A stretch of 64,000 nt of DNA from Faucicola osloensis_C (GCA_019353055.1 JABAHL010000008.1:1-64000), one strand, 5' to 3'; shown: positions 1 through 8,469, numbered from the stretch's first letter. A program made the numbers and translations. The notes: generated from the letters alone by a model not told the origin.

Positions 1-159
1 ATATTCGTTTAGGTCGTAAGCACTAAAGAATTTGCCAGTTTTTTGTAGGTGTCTGTAACTCAAATCATTGACATAATTCCACACGAAATTGACCGAACCG
101 CTTAGGCGGTTAAGCTTCGCTATGTGTTTGTCTCGTATGCGCAACTTGAGTGTTTTCAT
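1..159 (-). CDS. tnpB: TnpB of IS605-type element, N-terminal part (cut by window edge)
   Basis: An open frame of exactly 53 codons runs from an ATG at 159 down to base 1 and continues off the window. It begins MKTLKLRIRDKH, then reads VNFVWNYVNDLSYRHL and TGKFFSAYDLNEY, which is the conserved N-terminus of IS605 OrfB/TnpB. TnpB proteins are RNA-guided nucleases of transposon origin, ancestral to Cas12. It is divergent from tnpA with 48 bp between the starts, the arrangement of IS605 itself. The RuvC and zinc-finger parts lie outside the window, so whether the protein is intact cannot be judged. Confidence 0.85.
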   Translation of the reverse strand, partial: MKTLKLRIRDKHIAKLNRLSGSVNFVWNYVNDLSYRHLQKTGKFFSAYDLNEY

Positions 160-207
160 GGGTTTAAGTATAATTGGATTTTTTTATTTTACAGTTGGTC
201 TAATTAT

Positions 208-618
208 ATGTCAAACGATTTAAGACGTGGTAGGCACGTTGTTTACAATCTTCATGTGCATTTGGTCTTTGTGGCGAAATACCGCAGAAAAGTATTTACC
301 AAACAGATTTTAGACGATATGCAAGTCATCTTTGAGGAAGTTTGTTCAAAGTTTGAGGCACAATTGGTTGAGTTTGACGGTGAAAACGACCATGTGCATT
401 TATTGGTGGTTTATCCGCCTAAAGTAGCTATTTCTAGTTTGGTGAATAGCTTGAAAGGTGTGTCTAGTCGGTTATTGCGTAAGAAAGAATATCCGTCTCT
501 TAAAGAGCAGTTATGGGGGGATGCGTTATGGTCGCCTAGCTATTTTGCAGGTAGTTGTGGCGGTGCTCCAATTGAGATTATCCGCCAGTATATCGAACAA
601 CAGAATACACCGCACTAA
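208..618 (+). CDS. tnpA: IS200/IS605 family Y1 transposase TnpA
   Basis: A 136-aa single-strand DNA transposase of the Y1/HUH type. The HUH pair is visible at DHVHLLV (H62, H64) and the nucleophilic tyrosine is probably Y128 in IIRQYIEQQ. Length and motif order match the family. I take the ATG at 208: the open frame extends up to 124, but that stretch would overlap the start of divergent tnpB and does not look like the family N-terminus (MSNDLRRGRHVVYNLHVHLV does). The protein looks complete and could be active. It would excise and insert the element as circular single strands by recognising subterminal hairpins. Confidence 0.9.
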   Translation: MSNDLRRGRHVVYNLHVHLVFVAKYRRKVFTKQILDDMQVIFEEVCSKFEAQLVEFDGENDHVHLLVVYPPKVAISSLVNSLKGVSSRLLRKKEYPSLKEQLWGDALWSPSYFAGSCGGAPIEIIRQYIEQQNTPH

Positions 619-660
619 ATACCATCTGTGTGTAAGCATAGTTACGGAGTTGCCTTATAT

Positions 661-680
661 CCACCGCCTAAAGTCGGTGG
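661..680 (+). repeat. Subterminal hairpin of the IS605-type element
   Basis: CCACCG (661-666) pairs with CGGTGG (675-680) around an imperfect core CCTAAAGT, about 40 bp after the tnpA stop. A hairpin of this type, with a CCTAAAG-like tip and followed by TTTTACG, is what TnpA binds at the ends of IS200/IS605 elements. The exact cleavage site was not determined. Confidence 0.6.
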
Positions 681-852
681 TTTTACGGCAACAGAGGATA
701 AAATTATGGAAATAGCGTAGCAAGATTATGTGACAAATTATTGAACGTTAAATGACAGTCTGATTAAATCATTCAGAATTAACACATTTGGCCATACCAA
801 TTACAGGGTTTTAGCGACTTAGCTATCTGATAGAAATAATAGAGAACACATC

Positions 853-1345
853 ATGAACTATATCGGCTGCTCAGGGTTTTACGAGCATACCCATGCAGGT
901 TTGCAAGATAAATGAACCGGTTTGTTATTTCAGTTACCGTCGTCCTTCAAATACAGTGATGAAAATCTGCAAAAAGTGTTATGAACAATAGACCGTCGAT
1001 TTGTGAATGAGGTGGAATCTCGTCTTGTGCGCTGATGATGTGATGAGGTTAAAATCGCACTTAAAGAAGCCAATATTGTGATAGCTGGGGTGACGACTCT
1101 GCTTAAAAGCGTGGATAATCAAATCCCTGATGATGTCCTTATCAACAAGGACAACACATTATATTATGGGATACGTGGCATGCCAGAAATGTTTAAATTG
1201 GAGTATAGCGAAGCAGATTTGACCGCTTTAGCGGAGAAAATCAAAGGCTGTAACGGTCAAAAATATGTATTTTTTTAACAATACCTTTGGTATCGCAGGG
1301 ATAAAAAATGCGTTGTTTTTGCATCATTTGTTAAATAATCAAACT
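853..1345 (+). pseudogene. DUF72 (YecE-like) protein, decayed
   Basis: The frame from the ATG at 853 begins MNYIGCSGFYEHTHAG, the DUF72 start. It continues with FQLPSSFKYSDENLQKVL, then DEVKIALKEANI and IPDDVLINKDNTLYYGIRGM, and ends in EYSEADLTALAEKIKG, all in the family order. It is broken by in-frame TGA codons at 913, 982, 1033 and 1036. A T-run near 1270-1276 shifts the frame to TAA at 1276, after which the tail NNTFGIAGIKNALFLHHLL continues in the next frame to about 1345. About 70 codons are also missing after residue 20 compared with the usual ~240-aa protein. It lies directly beside the IS605 element. Confidence 0.85.
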
Positions 1346-1385
1346 AAAAAGAGGATAACAATATTCATAAAGTTATCCTCTTTTT
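1346..1385. terminator. Bidirectional rho-independent terminator
   Basis: AAAAAGAGGATAAC (1346-1359) is complementary to GTTATCCTCTTTTT (1372-1385), with A/T runs on both sides. It ends gshB on the minus strand and would stop read-through from the pseudogene and IS side. Confidence 0.85.
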
Positions 1386-1398
1386 AACGTAAATTAGT

Positions 1399-2349
1399 TT
1401 AATTAATTTGAGTTTCAATAAACGCAATAAAATCCTCTGCGATATGCGTGCCGCATTGGTCGTCAATCTCACGCACACAGGTGGGGCTAGTCACGTTAAT
1501 CTCTGTCACTTTGCCACCAATCACATCAAGTCCGACAAAGTACAAGCCTTTTTGCAGTAGCACAGGCGCCACTTGCTCAGCAACTTGGCGCTCTTGCGCT
1601 GACAGTGGCATGGCGACCCCACGACCACCTGCGGCTAGATTACCGCGCGTTTCACCTTGGCTTGGGATACGCGCCAAGCAATAATCCACGGGCTTACCAC
1701 CGACAATTAAAATGCGTTTATCGCCGTCCTTGATTTCGGGCAAGTATTTTTGCGCCATCACAGGCAAGCTTTCAAGCTGGGTTAGCATCTCAAGGGTTGA
1801 GCCGATATTAGGGCTATCGGCGGTCAGACGAAAAATGCCCATTCCCCCCATGCCATCAAGCGGTTTGACGATGACATCTTGGTGGGTTTTGATAAAATCA
1901 CGGATATGGGTTTGTTTGTTGGTGACAATCGTCGGTGTCATAAGCTCAGGAAATTGCGTCGCAAACAGTTTTTCGTTACAGTCACGTACGCTTGCTGGGT
2001 TGTTGACCACCAATACACCTGCTCGCTGAGCGTATTCTAGCAAGTACAGGCTATACAAAAACTGCATGTCAAACGGCGGGTCTTTACGCATCAAGATGAC
2101 GTCAAACGCCGTAGCAGGCTGCGTGGTTTTTTCACCCAGCTCATAAAAATGTGCAGGGTCTTTAAACGTTTTGAGCGATTGGCTATCAATTTGCAGTGCG
2201 CCATTATTCAGCCACAAATCGTGAATTTGGCAATAATACGCCGTGTGACCACGATCTGCAATCGCCCACAGCATCGCAAGCGTGGTATCTTTTTTGTAGT
2301 TGATGGTGTGGATATCGTCCATGACGATCAGAAAATTCAGTGGTTTCAT
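1399..2349 (-). CDS. gshB: Glutathione synthetase
   Basis: A 316-aa ATP-grasp ligase that joins gamma-glutamylcysteine and glycine, the second step of glutathione synthesis, in the cytoplasm. Family marks are the N-terminal MDDIHTINYKKDTT, MRKDPPFD near residue 108, VVNNPASVRDCNEKLFA, the ATP-grasp loop KPLDGMGGMGIFRL, and the C-terminal INVTSPTCVREID. Length matches proteobacterial GshB. The ATG at 2349 is preceded by AAGGAT. No gshA is in the window. It is the last gene before the terminator at 1346-1385. Confidence 0.96.
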   Translation of the reverse strand: MKPLNFLIVMDDIHTINYKKDTTLAMLWAIADRGHTAYYCQIHDLWLNNGALQIDSQSLKTFKDPAHFYELGEKTTQPATAFDVILMRKDPPFDMQFLYSLYLLEYAQRAGVLVVNNPASVRDCNEKLFATQFPELMTPTIVTNKQTHIRDFIKTHQDVIVKPLDGMGGMGIFRLTADSPNIGSTLEMLTQLESLPVMAQKYLPEIKDGDKRILIVGGKPVDYCLARIPSQGETRGNLAAGGRGVAMPLSAQERQVAEQVAPVLLQKGLYFVGLDVIGGKVTEINVTSPTCVREIDDQCGTHIAEDFIAFIETQIN

Positions 2350-2402
2350 TATGATCCTTGTTAGTATGCTTGTTCAATTTTTATCAATTGTTCATTTTGC
2401 TA

Positions 2403-2984
2403 TTAAAACATCGATTCGACCGCATTGCCATTGTTATCGTAGCGCATACCGCTGGTCGGTTGTTCATTGGTAAACCAAAAATGGTATTCAGGATTTCCCG
2501 CTTGGTTGTAAACAATCGCTTCTTGTACCCCACCCTGACGGAACAACACTTTTTGTTTGATACGGCTATCGGACAATCGATACGTCACCCAACCATCATA
2601 TAAACCGTTAACCAAATCGGTGCGAAGCTGGGTCACAAAGTTTGGGTAGTACACCACCAAAAATTCATCAAAGTAACCGTTTTTGACAAAGGTGGTAAAT
2701 TGCTCGCCTTCTGGCATCACGCCATTATAAGGACCATCAGCAATGCCTTGTGGCGCAGCTTGCGGTGATTTTGGCGGCAAGATAAGGCTATTTAACGCAT
2801 CATAAAACGGCTGTTGGTCAGTTGCTACATTGACAATCGCAGGCGGTTTGCTACCCTCCGCCATCAGTTCATTGATACTACTACAACCTGCAAGCGCAAA
2901 TAATATTGCCAATAAGGTGAGTGCAGTGCCAATACGCAAAAGATGCGCCATAGTTAGTGTGGTGGGCAAGGCTTTTGTCAACAT
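2403..2984 (-). CDS. Uncharacterised lipoprotein
   Basis: A 193-aa protein with a hydrophobic signal segment and the lipobox ALAGC, so the mature protein should start at a lipidated Cys34 in the cell envelope. An AGAGGA ribosome site just upstream supports the ATG at 2984. The mature part contains LRTDLVNGLYDGWVTYRLSDSRIKQKVLF and a C-terminal YHFWFTNEQPTSGMRYDNNG, which suggests a compact beta-rich domain. I recognise no named family and assign no function. It lies 53 bp upstream of gshB, on the same strand. Confidence 0.75.
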   Translation of the reverse strand: MLTKALPTTLTMAHLLRIGTALTLLAILFALAGCSSINELMAEGSKPPAIVNVATDQQPFYDALNSLILPPKSPQAAPQGIADGPYNGVMPEGEQFTTFVKNGYFDEFLVVYYPNFVTQLRTDLVNGLYDGWVTYRLSDSRIKQKVLFRQGGVQEAIVYNQAGNPEYHFWFTNEQPTSGMRYDNNGNAVESMF

Positions 2985-3054
2985 AGCCGTCCTCTTTAAT
3001 GGTTAATTTAAAAACAATCTAGGGTTAACGGGGTTGGGTGATAGCAACCGCTGA

Positions 3055-3804
3055 TTAAACGCCATATTGCTCGCGGTAGGCTTGCATTTTGGCAAGTTCC
3101 TCCTGCGTGCCATTTTTGGCGACATACTCAGTAATGTCATCCATCGTGACCAAGGCAAGTACCGGTACATTGAGGCTTTGCGCCAATTCTTGAATGGCAG
3201 ATTGTTCGCCTTGACCTTTTTCTTTACGATCTAGCGCAACGATGATTCCCGCGACTTTGGCGTCTGATTTTTCTAGTAGCACAACGACTTCACGCATCGC
3301 CGTACCCGCGGTCATCACATCATCAATTACCCAAACCGATTTGCCTTTGAGATCGGCGCCAACCAGCATACCGCCTTCCCCGTGGTCTTTGGCTTCTTTG
3401 CGATTATAGCCCCAATCGGCATTGATTTGGTAATTGTTCCACAGTGCTTGCGCAGTCGCCGCCACAAACGGAATACCTTTATAGGCTGCCCCAAAAATCA
3501 CCAACTCGCTACTGTCGGTAGATTGTAGCTGCTTGGCAAGGGCATCGGCATAACCATTTGCCAACACCGACAATAGCTCACCGGTTGATAACAAACCTGC
3601 ATTAAAAAAATACGGGCTTATACGACCTGATTTTAGGGTAAATTCGCCAAATTTTAATACATTGTTTTTGAGTGCCACCTCAATAAAATACTGAGGAATA
3701 AACTGCGTTGCGTGAACGGCTTGGGTTTGAAAGGATTGGGCTTGAGAGGATTGGGCTTGAGATGCTTGGGTTTGAGAGGATTGGGCTTGAGATAATTGCG
3801 ACAT
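3055..3804 (-). CDS. pyrE: Orotate phosphoribosyltransferase with repeat-built N-terminal extension
   Basis: A 249-aa enzyme that converts orotate and PRPP to OMP in pyrimidine synthesis. The core starts at FIPQYFIEVALKNNVLKFG. It shows the substrate loop LKSGRISPYFFNAG, AAYKGIPFVAA, RKEAKDHGEGG and the PRPP-binding motif VWVIDDVMTAGTAMRE. The ATG at 3804 has a GGAG site 8 nt upstream; an in-frame upstream TTG at 3816 is not needed. Residues 1 to about 30 are a Ser/Gln/Ala/Thr extension not present in typical PyrE (~213 aa), encoded by five tandem 15-bp units. Catalysis is probably unaffected, since all core motifs are present. Confidence 0.95.
   Translation of the reverse strand: MSQLSQAQSSQTQASQAQSSQAQSFQTQAVHATQFIPQYFIEVALKNNVLKFGEFTLKSGRISPYFFNAGLLSTGELLSVLANGYADALAKQLQSTDSSELVIFGAAYKGIPFVAATAQALWNNYQINADWGYNRKEAKDHGEGGMLVGADLKGKSVWVIDDVMTAGTAMREVVVLLEKSDAKVAGIIVALDRKEKGQGEQSAIQELAQSLNVPVLALVTMDDITEYVAKNGTQEELAKMQAYREQYGV
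3721..3795 (-). repeat. Five tandem 15-bp units inside pyrE
   Basis: Five consecutive units of TTGGG(T/C)TTGA(A/G)A(G/T)(G/A)(A/C) type occupy 3721-3735, 3736-3750, 3751-3765, 3766-3780 and 3781-3795. On the coding strand each gives a pentapeptide of the SQAQS/SQTQA kind. Because 15 is a multiple of three, changes in copy number keep the reading frame. Confidence 0.9.
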
Positions 3805-3840
3805 ACGCGACTCCAAAAAAGAACAAGTTAAAAAATACCA

Positions 3841-4851
3841 TTAGCCGCCTGTGATGGGGTTTTGCGAGCTCATGGTGACAGTACGTTTGCTGATGGCTGT
3901 TTGCTTACCCACTTGCCAATCCATGGCAAGGGCAGCAAGTGCAACATGCGTCGGCTCGATATATAAATCGTTATGCCGGGTCAAAAACTGCAATTGCGTG
4001 CGATGCGCCTCGATGTATTGATTGATAGCGTCAGCCAAGTCTTGCAAGGTGATTTGGGGGTTGAGTGATTTGCGTGATTTGCATTGGCATAGCAAAAATA
4101 CACAAAGCATAATATGGTACATTTGTCCCATCAGATACAGTTTGGTTTCGATATTGAGTAGCGCTTGGTTATAGGTGGCGTCAGACTGTGTGCTGGCGGC
4201 ATCGTTGGCTTGATGTTCATAGGAATTTTGCAATGTCTGCTGTGACAAAGATGTTGTAAGCGTATTCATACGCGCTAAATGTGGGTATTGACCCATCACC
4301 GCTTTCATCAGTGAAATACTGCTATCATTGACGAGCCTTGGCAACAAAGATAGCGGTAAATGCAATGATGGGTGTTTGCTTTGGCTGCTATTGGCCTGCT
4401 GTTGCTGCTGCTGGATAAAGTGCCGCATCTCAATGCTTTGCTCAGATAGTAACTGCTCTAGCACCTCAGATTGATGACTTTGCAGATTTTTTTTAAGGAT
4501 TTTTGTTGTGTTATCCCTCATTGGGTAGGGCTTGGCAACGTCTTTTACACTAGCGGCGAGCTTGTTGTTGCTATCCGCCACTGGCAATGACAGCGGTTTT
4601 TGCATATAGACGTCAATGGTATGACGCGCGGGTATGACGCGCTTATCAATCGGGCGACAAGGATCGGGCAAAGCCAATCTTTCTGCCTCAGTCATCACAT
4701 TGGGATGGCGTAGCTGGTCTTGGTCTTTAATAATTTGGCTTGTTGCGGCTTGGCGCTCGGTGTTGGAATAAGTCATGGCATACACGGCTATAAAATCACT
4801 GATAAATAAATGATGAAAAATTTTTGTTGAAACCCACCACCCATCACTCAT
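3841..4851 (-). CDS. Hypothetical protein, unknown family
   Basis: A 336-aa protein that I do not recognise. It has a polar, low-complexity middle with a run of seven glutamines (HFIQQQQQQQ region), and a more ordered C-terminal part, IETKLYLMGQMYHIMLCVFLLCQCK through ALAALAMDWQVGKQ, that looks helical. No signal peptide is evident. The ATG at 4851 overlaps the end of the upstream SDR gene by 8 bp, which suggests translational coupling. The odd first 25 residues make the ATG at 4776 (MTYSNTERQ) a real alternative. It probably belongs to the same transcript as the SDR gene and pyrE. Confidence 0.6.
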   Translation of the reverse strand: MSDGWWVSTKIFHHLFISDFIAVYAMTYSNTERQAATSQIIKDQDQLRHPNVMTEAERLALPDPCRPIDKRVIPARHTIDVYMQKPLSLPVADSNNKLAASVKDVAKPYPMRDNTTKILKKNLQSHQSEVLEQLLSEQSIEMRHFIQQQQQQANSSQSKHPSLHLPLSLLPRLVNDSSISLMKAVMGQYPHLARMNTLTTSLSQQTLQNSYEHQANDAASTQSDATYNQALLNIETKLYLMGQMYHIMLCVFLLCQCKSRKSLNPQITLQDLADAINQYIEAHRTQLQFLTRHNDLYIEPTHVALAALAMDWQVGKQTAISKRTVTMSSQNPITGG

Positions 4852-5758
4852 CGCCTAAACTCGACAAAATATGCTGATAGCCTGACTGCCAATCTGGGTA
4901 GTTGAGCCAACTAGCTGGCAAGTTAGTGATAATACGTTTGCCCGTTGTTGGCTCCATACAGGGCAGCGATAAGTTCAAGCCCTGTGCAGTCGCCAAATAG
5001 TTTAGCACAGTATAGAGCGGGACTGGCGCGTTATCTGTCGCCAAGTAAACTGGCACGGTTTGACCTGCATTGATAACCTTGACAATGATACTCACTAAGT
5101 CTGTGTCCATAATACGATTAGTCCATGTGTTACTCGGATAATCGCTCGCCGTATTTGCTGACTGCGCTGCTAACTGTTTTGCCATGGTCAGTAGACGCAG
5201 CCGTGACTGCCCATAAATCCCACTTGGACGAATGATAACGCGTTTATCCTCAAAGTGCTGCTGCAACAACTGCTCAGTTTGTAAAATCACTTGAGAGGTG
5301 GCGCTCGCTGGCGCTGACACAGGGGTATTGATATCAATGACTTCGCCCGCGTTTTGTCCGTAAACGCCTGTCGAAGAAATAAATACCACACGCTTGAGGT
5401 TTGGCAGATGGTCACCCAATCGCACCACATGCTCGGCAATCGCATAATAACTGTCACGGTAGCCTTGTAGTGACAAGGTATCTGGACTGACAATAATGCA
5501 GATTTGGCTAATTTGGCTTGTCCATTGACTTAGCTGCGCAATGATTAACGCGCGCGCATCACTGGTAACAAAATGTAGATTTTCCTGATATAGATGGTCA
5601 TTATCGGGCGGCAACTTGGCTGTCATGGGGTTACAGAAAGCCAAATCTGTCGGCATAGAGCGGCTGACACCAATCACGCAGTGCCCCTGCATCGCTAATT
5701 GCTTAGCAACTGGTAAACCAATTTTGCCAAGTCCAATCATTAAAATGGTTTGCATCAT
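4844..5758 (-). CDS. NAD(P)-binding SDR/epimerase-like protein (YeeZ type)
   Basis: A 304-aa protein with an N-terminal Rossmann motif, MIGLGKIGLPVAKQLAMQG. It also carries the extended-SDR elements VVFISSTGVYGQNAGEVID and IIRPSGIYGQSRLR, where YGQ occupies the usual active-site area. This matches the YeeZ-like family of SDR proteins, whose substrate is not established. The start at 5758 is preferred because AGG lies about 9 nt upstream. The frame is open to an ATG at 5782. The 3' end overlaps the following unknown gene by 8 bp. Confidence 0.8.
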   Translation of the reverse strand: MMQTILMIGLGKIGLPVAKQLAMQGHCVIGVSRSMPTDLAFCNPMTAKLPPDNDHLYQENLHFVTSDARALIIAQLSQWTSQISQICIIVSPDTLSLQGYRDSYYAIAEHVVRLGDHLPNLKRVVFISSTGVYGQNAGEVIDINTPVSAPASATSQVILQTEQLLQQHFEDKRVIIRPSGIYGQSRLRLLTMAKQLAAQSANTASDYPSNTWTNRIMDTDLVSIIVKVINAGQTVPVYLATDNAPVPLYTVLNYLATAQGLNLSLPCMEPTTGKRIITNLPASWLNYPDWQSGYQHILSSLGDE

Positions 5759-5839
5759 GCTATGACCTATCGCGAATGGCATTAAAAAAACTGACTATTT
5801 TTAATCGCTATATGTTTAATGGATGTATTTTTAACCGAG

Positions 5840-6733
5840 TTATTGTTGAAAACGCATCGACAAATCAATGGCTTTGATATGCTTCGTCAATGCACCCATC
5901 GAGATAAAATCCACCCCTGTTTCTGCCACTTGGCGTAGATGGGTAAGGCTAATATCACCTGAAGCTTCAAGCTGGCAAGGCTTACCAAGACTAGCAACCA
6001 GCTCGACCGCTTTTTGGGTATCTTCAATGGTAAAATTATCGAGCATCACGATATCAGCATTGGCAGCGATGGCTTGATGCAACTCATCAAAATTTTCTAC
6101 TTCAACTTCCACTGGCTTATTGGCAATCTGACGCGCCTGACTGACTGCTTGGGCGATACCGCCACACGCCATGATGTGGTTTTCTTTTATCAAAAAGGCA
6201 TCGTATAGCCCGATACGATGATTATTGCCGCCGCCGCACAGCATGGCGTATTTTTGCGCATGGCGCAGCATTGGGAGGGTTTTACGCGTATCTAACAATT
6301 TGGTCGGTAGTTCTGCGATGACCGCCACATGGTTGGCAACCACAGTGGCAGTGGATGATAAAGTCTGTAAAAAATTGAGCGCGGTACGTTCACCCGTCAG
6401 TAGCGCCCGGGTGTTACCGATGAGCGTCACCAAAACTTGATTGGCTGCCACAGCGTCACCGTCTTTGACTGCCCAATCAAGCTGCATGTTAGGGTCAAGC
6501 TGGCGAAATACTTCATCCACCCATGCCTTACCCGCAACTACCATCGGTTCACGACAAATAATGGTTGCCGTATCGCACTGTGTTTCGGGTATTAACTGCG
6601 CGTTAATATCCCCAGTGGCGATGTCTTCTTGCAGCGCAAGTGCGACTTGTTTGGCGATTTCAATACGTAGTAGTGAGCTGATTTGGGGCGTGGTGGCCGA
6701 GGTGTCACTAATGGTTTGGCTAGCAGCAGACAT
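5840..6733 (-). CDS. nadC: Quinolinate phosphoribosyltransferase (decarboxylating)
   Basis: A 297-aa enzyme that makes nicotinate mononucleotide from quinolinate and PRPP in de novo NAD synthesis. Recognisable parts are EDIATGDINAQLIP, the GERTALNFLQTLSSTAT helix, LLDTRKTLPMLRHAQKYAMLCGGGNNHRIGL split by the usual catalytic residues, KENHI, VEVENFDEL, and the C-terminal barrel segments IVMLDNF and LEASGDIS. Length is normal. It is on the same strand as the SDR gene but separated by about 80 bp, so it may have its own promoter. Confidence 0.96.
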   Translation of the reverse strand: MSAASQTISDTSATTPQISSLLRIEIAKQVALALQEDIATGDINAQLIPETQCDTATIICREPMVVAGKAWVDEVFRQLDPNMQLDWAVKDGDAVAANQVLVTLIGNTRALLTGERTALNFLQTLSSTATVVANHVAVIAELPTKLLDTRKTLPMLRHAQKYAMLCGGGNNHRIGLYDAFLIKENHIMACGGIAQAVSQARQIANKPVEVEVENFDELHQAIAANADIVMLDNFTIEDTQKAVELVASLGKPCQLEASGDISLTHLRQVAETGVDFISMGALTKHIKAIDLSMRFQQ

Positions 6734-6795
6734 GCAAATAATCCCTTATTGTCGATGGGGCATTTTCGATGAGGTATGTTTGATTGTATTATCGC

Positions 6796-8469
6796 TTATT
6801 CTTTGGGGGCTTGGGTAGTAGTTTGTTGATATAAACGCAGAGCAATCAACGCCAAAGCGGCTACAATCGCGGCGAGTACGCCCCATAGTGCCCATGTTTT
6901 GTAGCGCTCAAACGATGCATTGGGATTGTTCAATGCCTCGATATTTTGCATTTGTCCTTCAACGGTATTGCCAAGGCGGGTAAGTTGTTGGTTAGATAGC
7001 GTGATATTGGGTTGTTGTAATACGCGCGGCTCGTTGATTACCAGTCGATAAGGCGCTGTGCCTTGCGCCAAAAAATACATCTCATACATGGGCGTTAACA
7101 GATTGACCGGCAAATCATCTTGCTGCATTTGACCGTCCAAATGCAGCGACTTGGTCAATGTCGGTTGCCAACTGACCACTGTGTGGTTTTTATCAATTTG
7201 GGTAGTGGCTAAGATTTTATCATTACTTACATTGGCGGTTTTATTGATTTTAGCCAATTGATTGGCTTCTTGTTCGGGTACGCTGATGCGCACTTGCCAC
7301 AGCTGATTTTCGGGGACAAAAAAACTCACCCCTGTGGTCAACATGGGCTGAGCAAGGCTAAGCCGCCATTGGTTGGCGTCCTCTTTGGTTTTTGAAAAAC
7401 TGGCGCGGGTAAGGAAATAACTTGGCTCACTCACCCTGCGATTTAAGCTGGCTGCCTCAAGATTGATAGGCTGATTTGCCACCACTTGCCAATACCGATA
7501 ATTGGCTTGCTGCGGCTCGATGGCAATCGCATGGCCTGTCGCTATCGGCTGATTGCTGCCGTCAGCTTGCGCTGCTACCATTTGGCTAGGTTGGCTAGGT
7601 TGGGTAGCCTGGCTAGGGCTAAAGGGGCTGACCACGGTTTGGCTGACCATCTGCCAGCTTTGCAAGTCATCACTGCCATAAATTTGCAGTTGCAGTGGGC
7701 GCTTGCTGGGCTGGGCTGCATTTACAGGTAAAAATTTTAGCCAAAGATTGACCGCTTGCTCGGTTGATAAAGTAGGTTCGGTTTTGGCAAAGTTGGGATT
7801 GGTTAACCACCAAGTTCTGACTGGACTATTGGTAACGGCGGCGACTGGGTTTGAAGGTAAATTGCTAAGGTCAATGTTAATCGATTGTTGGTTGTCTGGG
7901 TTATCAAGCTGTACGGTCAACGCATGGCGTAATTTTTCCACCGCATTGGGGTTATCTGTCTCCACGCTCACTACTTGCAATACTTGATTGACGGATGATT
8001 GTTTGCTGACAGGACGAATCGCCATCGGCATAATATGACCTTTGGCATCAATCAAGCGGTAATTTTGTTTATCACTAATAGTTGCCCCATTTTGCTGCAT
8101 GATTAAAGCCAACAAACTGGGCGTTAACGATGAAAATTTTACCAGTTGGGCGCTGTTGGGGTTATCCTGTAGGTCTTCGACCGGTAAATCAATGTCGATT
8201 ACAAAGCTATTTTGCAATGCCTCAAAGCCATAGCTGATACTGTCAGTGTCATGTTTTTGCTCTTGCTCTAAGTTGTCAACGATGGCGGGCGCTACCGTGG
8301 TGGTGGTTTTTTGCGAGGCAACAGTGACGGATGCCGTTTGCGTAGGGTTTTGGGCATCTGCTTGCGTGTAAATGATAGCTACTAACAATAGTGGCGAAAC
8401 TAAAGTCACCGATAAAATACAGGCGCGGTATTTGGCTAATTTAACCTGACAGTGCTTATTTTTTTTCAT
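6796..8469 (-). CDS. DUF3999 family envelope protein
   Basis: A 557-aa protein with an N-terminal membrane/signal segment (YRACILSVTLVSPLLLVAIIY), a large presumably periplasmic region, and a C-terminal membrane helix (WALWGVLAAIVAALALIAL) followed by RLYQQ. The middle contains repeated beta-rich stretches such as LQLQIYGSDDLQSWQMVSQTV and the C-terminal AQGTAPYRLVINEPRVL, which are typical of DUF3999. That family is usually found next to DUF2339, as here. Molecular function is unknown. Confidence 0.8.
   Translation of the reverse strand: MKKNKHCQVKLAKYRACILSVTLVSPLLLVAIIYTQADAQNPTQTASVTVASQKTTTTVAPAIVDNLEQEQKHDTDSISYGFEALQNSFVIDIDLPVEDLQDNPNSAQLVKFSSLTPSLLALIMQQNGATISDKQNYRLIDAKGHIMPMAIRPVSKQSSVNQVLQVVSVETDNPNAVEKLRHALTVQLDNPDNQQSINIDLSNLPSNPVAAVTNSPVRTWWLTNPNFAKTEPTLSTEQAVNLWLKFLPVNAAQPSKRPLQLQIYGSDDLQSWQMVSQTVVSPFSPSQATQPSQPSQMVAAQADGSNQPIATGHAIAIEPQQANYRYWQVVANQPINLEAASLNRRVSEPSYFLTRASFSKTKEDANQWRLSLAQPMLTTGVSFFVPENQLWQVRISVPEQEANQLAKINKTANVSNDKILATTQIDKNHTVVSWQPTLTKSLHLDGQMQQDDLPVNLLTPMYEMYFLAQGTAPYRLVINEPRVLQQPNITLSNQQLTRLGNTVEGQMQNIEALNNPNASFERYKTWALWGVLAAIVAALALIALRLYQQTTTQAPKE

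Noticed and set aside
96..111. AACCGCTTAGGCGGTT, a perfect 6-bp-stem palindrome that first looked like the left-end hairpin of the IS200-type element
   Set aside because: It lies inside the tnpB reading frame (codons for Asn-Arg-Leu-Ser-Gly), and the element continues leftwards, so it is not an element end. Its likeness to the hairpin at 661-680 may still be of minor interest.
124..207. Upstream extension of tnpA to base 124
   Set aside because: It overlaps the divergent tnpB start and its residues do not resemble the TnpA family N-terminus. The ATG at 208 does.
1078..1278. A 66-codon open frame that could be called a small gene
   Set aside because: It is the C-terminal piece of the decayed DUF72 gene, in the same frame as the ATG at 853.
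853..1278. Reassignment of UGA (all stops are TGA) as evidence for an alternative genetic code
   Set aside because: Many real genes in the window end in TGA (for example the NSS-like gene, the SDR gene and rluE), and the DUF72 copy also has a deletion and a frameshift.
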